Assembly: GCA_903902445.1 (NCBI GenBank)
Contig: CAIUUT010000041.1
Coordinates: 1-34,382, forward strand
Reading direction: 5' to 3'
Source: an uncultured Candidatus Marinamargulisbacteria bacterium
Lineage (GTDB): Bacteria; Margulisbacteria; Riflemargulisbacteria; GWF2-35-9
Length of the DNA stretch: 34,382 nucleotides
In this document: in pieces, positions 32,134-34,382 of the stretch
How positions within the stretch are numbered: position 1 is the first letter of the stretch
Layout: each line of letters starts with the position of its first letter
Notes under the pieces: generated by a model
Databases searched by the model: none
What the model was told of the DNA's origin: nothing
The model's input: only the letters and a program-made list of their open reading frames with translations
Made by a program: the position numbers and the translations under genes

Positions 32134-33563
32134 TTTTAAGTTGGCCTACTATTATTCTGGAAATTTCCTCTTTAGGTATTGGTTTGTTGTTATTAATTTT
32201 GGGACTGGTTTTTACGAGCTTAAAATCCAAAGCCACTTTAGGCTATTTTTCTATTATCGCTTTACTGCTAATGCTAGTGGGCAGCTTCTATCTACCTAGC
32301 GGTGCAACCCAGACGTTTATCAATAACTTCTACGTACAAGACAGTTTGGCTTTATTTTTTAAACAGCTTTTTATCGTTTCTGCTTTGTTGGTTAATACCA
32401 TGGCGTTGCGCTATATGAAGCCACACACCAACAATCGTGGAGATTTCTTTGCTCTAACGTTCTTTGCGCTTACAGGCATGATGATGATGGCTTCTGCTGC
32501 TGAATTTATTACGCTATACATTGGGTTAGAGCTGATGACCTTTACGTTTGTACTGCTCACAGCCTATAAGAAACACGACTTGAAGTCTGGTGAGGCGGGG
32601 CTAAAGTACATTTTACTCAGCGCCGTTTCTTCTGGGGTGTTATTGTACGGCTTTAGCCTATTGTATGGCTTAACTGGAGCCCTAGATTTTAGTTCGCTGG
32701 TGGCCTTGTTTGCGCCAACCAGTTCGCCGTTACTAGTCTGGGCCATCGTAATGGTCTTAGCAGGGCTAGGTTTCAAAATTGCGTTGGTTCCTTTTCATAT
32801 GTGGACGCCTGATGTATATGAAGGTGCGCCTACACCCATTACGGCTTTCCTTGCGGTGGGCTCGAAGGCCGCTGGTTTTGTAGCGTTTATTAGGGTTTTC
32901 TTTCAAGTGTTTGCTGTGTATTCCCCCATTTTTATGCCGCTACTCATTGCGCTAACCGTACTTACGTTACTTATTGGTAATTTAATTGCCTTGGCTCAAA
33001 CGCATCTTAAACGACTGTTAGCATATTCAAGTATTGCCCATGCGGGTTATATTTTACTGGGGGTTATTGCCTATTCGAAGCTTGGCTTAAGCGCCATACT
33101 GTTTTACTTACTGCTTTATATGTTTGCCAATATTGGTGCTTTTGCTGCTGTTGCGGCTTTAGTGATTAACACGGGGCAAGATAAAATCTCCGATTTGGCA
33201 GGTTTGTGGAAGAGTTCTCCGTTTACGAGTGTGGTGTTACTGGTTAGCTTGCTTTCTCTGGCAGGCATACCGCCTACAGCAGGGTTTATTGGTAAGTTTT
33301 ACTTGTTTACCGAGCTAGTGAGCCGCGGATACTTATGGTTAGCTTTCGTAGCTGTGGGTATGAGTCTAGTGGCTATTTATTATTACTTAGTAGTTATACG
33401 TACGTTTTTAAGCGGTAGCGTGGCGGAAAAAACCTCCATGACGATTCCTTTTTCCTTAAAATTAGTGATGTTGGTTTCGGTAGTCATGACCATAGGTATT
33501 GGCGTTTTTCCAGGACCATTTACCGACTATCTCCTCAAGGTAGCCCAAGCCTTCTTAGGTTAG
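32130..33563 (+). CDS. nuoN: Complex I subunit NuoN, antiporter-like
   Basis: This 477-residue proton-pumping subunit has YIGLELMTFTFVLLTAYKK, VPFHMWTPDVYEGAPTPITA and LLAYSSIAHAGYILLG. It ends the operon. No strong hairpin terminator is seen in the 135 nt to the next gene. No nuoE, nuoF or nuoG occurs in or next to the cluster. Confidence 0.94.
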   Translation: MILSWPTIILEISSLGIGLLLLILGLVFTSLKSKATLGYFSIIALLLMLVGSFYLPSGATQTFINNFYVQDSLALFFKQLFIVSALLVNTMALRYMKPHTNNRGDFFALTFFALTGMMMMASAAEFITLYIGLELMTFTFVLLTAYKKHDLKSGEAGLKYILLSAVSSGVLLYGFSLLYGLTGALDFSSLVALFAPTSSPLLVWAIVMVLAGLGFKIALVPFHMWTPDVYEGAPTPITAFLAVGSKAAGFVAFIRVFFQVFAVYSPIFMPLLIALTVLTLLIGNLIALAQTHLKRLLAYSSIAHAGYILLGVIAYSKLGLSAILFYLLLYMFANIGAFAAVAALVINTGQDKISDLAGLWKSSPFTSVVLLVSLLSLAGIPPTAGFIGKFYLFTELVSRGYLWLAFVAVGMSLVAIYYYLVVIRTFLSGSVAEKTSMTIPFSLKLVMLVSVVMTIGIGVFPGPFTDYLLKVAQAFLG

Positions 33564-33657
33564 TTCCACTTTTTTGTTTCTTGGTAAGAGGATAAATCAC
33601 AGCTAAGTTTTACTTTAATAGGTAGTTGTTGAATTTCCTATTCGGCCACCAATACAC

Positions 33658-33691
33658 TGTCAAATTCTGACAAAGTTTAGTATGCTATATT
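33658..33691 (+). promoter_or_regulatory. Promoter and possible operator of the WYL regulator gene
   Basis: An extended -10, TGCTATATT (hexamer 33686-33691), ends 7 nt before ATG 33699, so the mRNA should be leaderless. The -35 is weak. TGTCA (33658-33662), 5 nt, TGACA (33668-33672) forms an inverted repeat over the -35 region, a candidate autoregulatory site. Confidence 0.45.
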
Positions 33692-33698
33692 AAGTAAT

Positions 33699-34382
33699 AT
33701 GAAAGAAACAGATACATTAGAAAATGCAGTTAAAACTACGAGAGTTTTACTGCTAATTGATATATTAAAAGAACAAGCTCTTAGTTTAAAGGAAATTCTA
33801 TCTCTATTTAAGAAAAAGCATAGTATTGTTCTCTCTAAAGAATCTATTCATCGCTACTTTGCTTTACTTAGAAAACAAGGTTATACCCTTGAGTATAAAC
33901 AAAAAAAATATAACCTTCATGTTACAAATAATAATAAGTCAGATTTAAAAGAGATATTTTCGAGAAAAGAATTGTCTTTTTCACCTGAGATACTTAGAAA
34001 ACTAAATTATGCACTAGAAAATTCGCTTACGGTAACACTTTCCTATAAGAGTCCACGTTATAGTAAGTCTTTAAGCTTTTTGGTTTCAGTTATTGAACTT
34101 GCTCGAATCAAGGACAGACCCTATTTAATAGCTTGGGATAAATCTGAGAAAATAATTAAAGAATTTAGATTAGATAGAATACTTGAACTAAACGTTAATG
34201 CTGATAGAGAAAAAATTGATAATTTATTGCTCCCACTTACTTTTCAAGTAAAGAAAGATTTTGTTTGCCATTTTAATTGCCCCTTTCCCATAGATCGCCA
34301 AGAAGTAGATTTCCAGAAAAATATAGTGTACTATGTAAAGGTTCATAGTTATTTTCGAGCTAAGCGGATGCTGATGGAGTAC
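33699..34382 (+). CDS. HTH-WYL-type transcriptional regulator, partial at right edge
   Basis: This frame is not in the ORF track because it runs off the window; 228 codons are open from ATG 33699. The N-terminal ~60 residues look like a winged helix (LSLKEILSLFKKKHSIVLSK, SIHRYFALLRKQGYTLEY). The part from ~105 resembles a WYL ligand-sensing domain: LTVTLSYKSP, RPYLIAWDKSEKIIKEFRLD, then RILELN. WYL regulators bind DNA and often sense nucleotides or nucleic acid. The gene is more AT-rich than the nuo operon, possibly acquired. The C-terminus is missing. Confidence 0.75.
   Translation, partial: MKETDTLENAVKTTRVLLLIDILKEQALSLKEILSLFKKKHSIVLSKESIHRYFALLRKQGYTLEYKQKKYNLHVTNNNKSDLKEIFSRKELSFSPEILRKLNYALENSLTVTLSYKSPRYSKSLSFLVSVIELARIKDRPYLIAWDKSEKIIKEFRLDRILELNVNADREKIDNLLLPLTFQVKKDFVCHFNCPFPIDRQEVDFQKNIVYYVKVHSYFRAKRMLMEY

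Noticed and set aside
24176-33563. Energy-conserving hydrogenase or Fpo instead of complex I
   Set aside because: NuoD lacks the [NiFe] cysteines, and no fpoF-like gene is present; the subunit order is standard nuo order.

Overview
The window looks like a piece of the chromosome of an uncultivated, low-GC (roughly 40% by eye), anaerobic, two-membrane bacterium. The outer membrane is indicated by two tandem porin-like barrels ending in Phe, a further secreted barrel-like protein and a family 9 (LPS-heptosyltransferase-type) glycosyltransferase. Anaerobic metabolism is suggested by HgcAB, a NifS/NifU-type Fe-S assembly pair, bacteriohemerythrins and a complex I that lacks the NADH module. No marker here fixes the phylum. 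Margulisbacteria- or Elusimicrobiota-like lineages are possible, but that is a guess.

Layout. (1) 1-1748, minus strand: a membrane-bound hybrid sensor histidine kinase, cut by the left edge. It runs in one open frame although repeat DNA is inserted in it twice. (2) 1887-5013, plus strand: hgcA-hgcB-DUF134-arsC-acr3. This is a mercury-methylation pair in one apparent operon with a DNA-binding protein and an arsenate-reduction/arsenite-export pair, and it is the most notable content of the window. (3) 5065-8320: a recombinase-like protein with a membrane tail, an AT-rich unknown protein, a YdjM-like membrane protein carrying heptanucleotide repeats, and a 38-residue small ORF. (4) 8416-11922: tRNA-Leu(GAG), an MFS transporter, two tandem hemerythrins, a strong bidirectional terminator and an Asn-rich secreted barrel protein. 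(5) 12117-15146: nifS-like and nifU-like genes split by three copies of a 161-bp repeat and a hairpin-rich block, then an acidic unknown. (6) 15569-19152: a small membrane protein, an exported FMN-binding protein, two paralogous porins and a terminator. (7) 19350-22504: glycosyltransferase, polyprenyl synthetase, CPBP protease. (8) 22514-24026: a three-gene HipBST-type toxin-antitoxin module with three operator boxes. (9) 24176-33563: an 11-gene complex I operon, nuoABCDHIJKLMN, without nuoEFG. (10) 33699 to the right edge: a WYL-type regulator.

Two themes cross the window. First, several operon-leading genes have a sigma-70-like promoter whose -10 box ends only 6-9 nt before the ATG and no Shine-Dalgarno. 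This predicts leaderless mRNAs for the kinase, hgcA, the recombinase-like gene, the cysteine desulfurase, the glycosyltransferase and the WYL regulator, while internal operon genes have good ribosome sites. Second, short repeat DNA has spread through the region: 7-nt tandem repeats of the types GGTGAAT and GGACNNN, and a palindromic CGTCATTCC...GAGGAATC element. Some copies sit inside genes and keep the reading frame open.

All functional calls come from reading the sequence; no database search was run.
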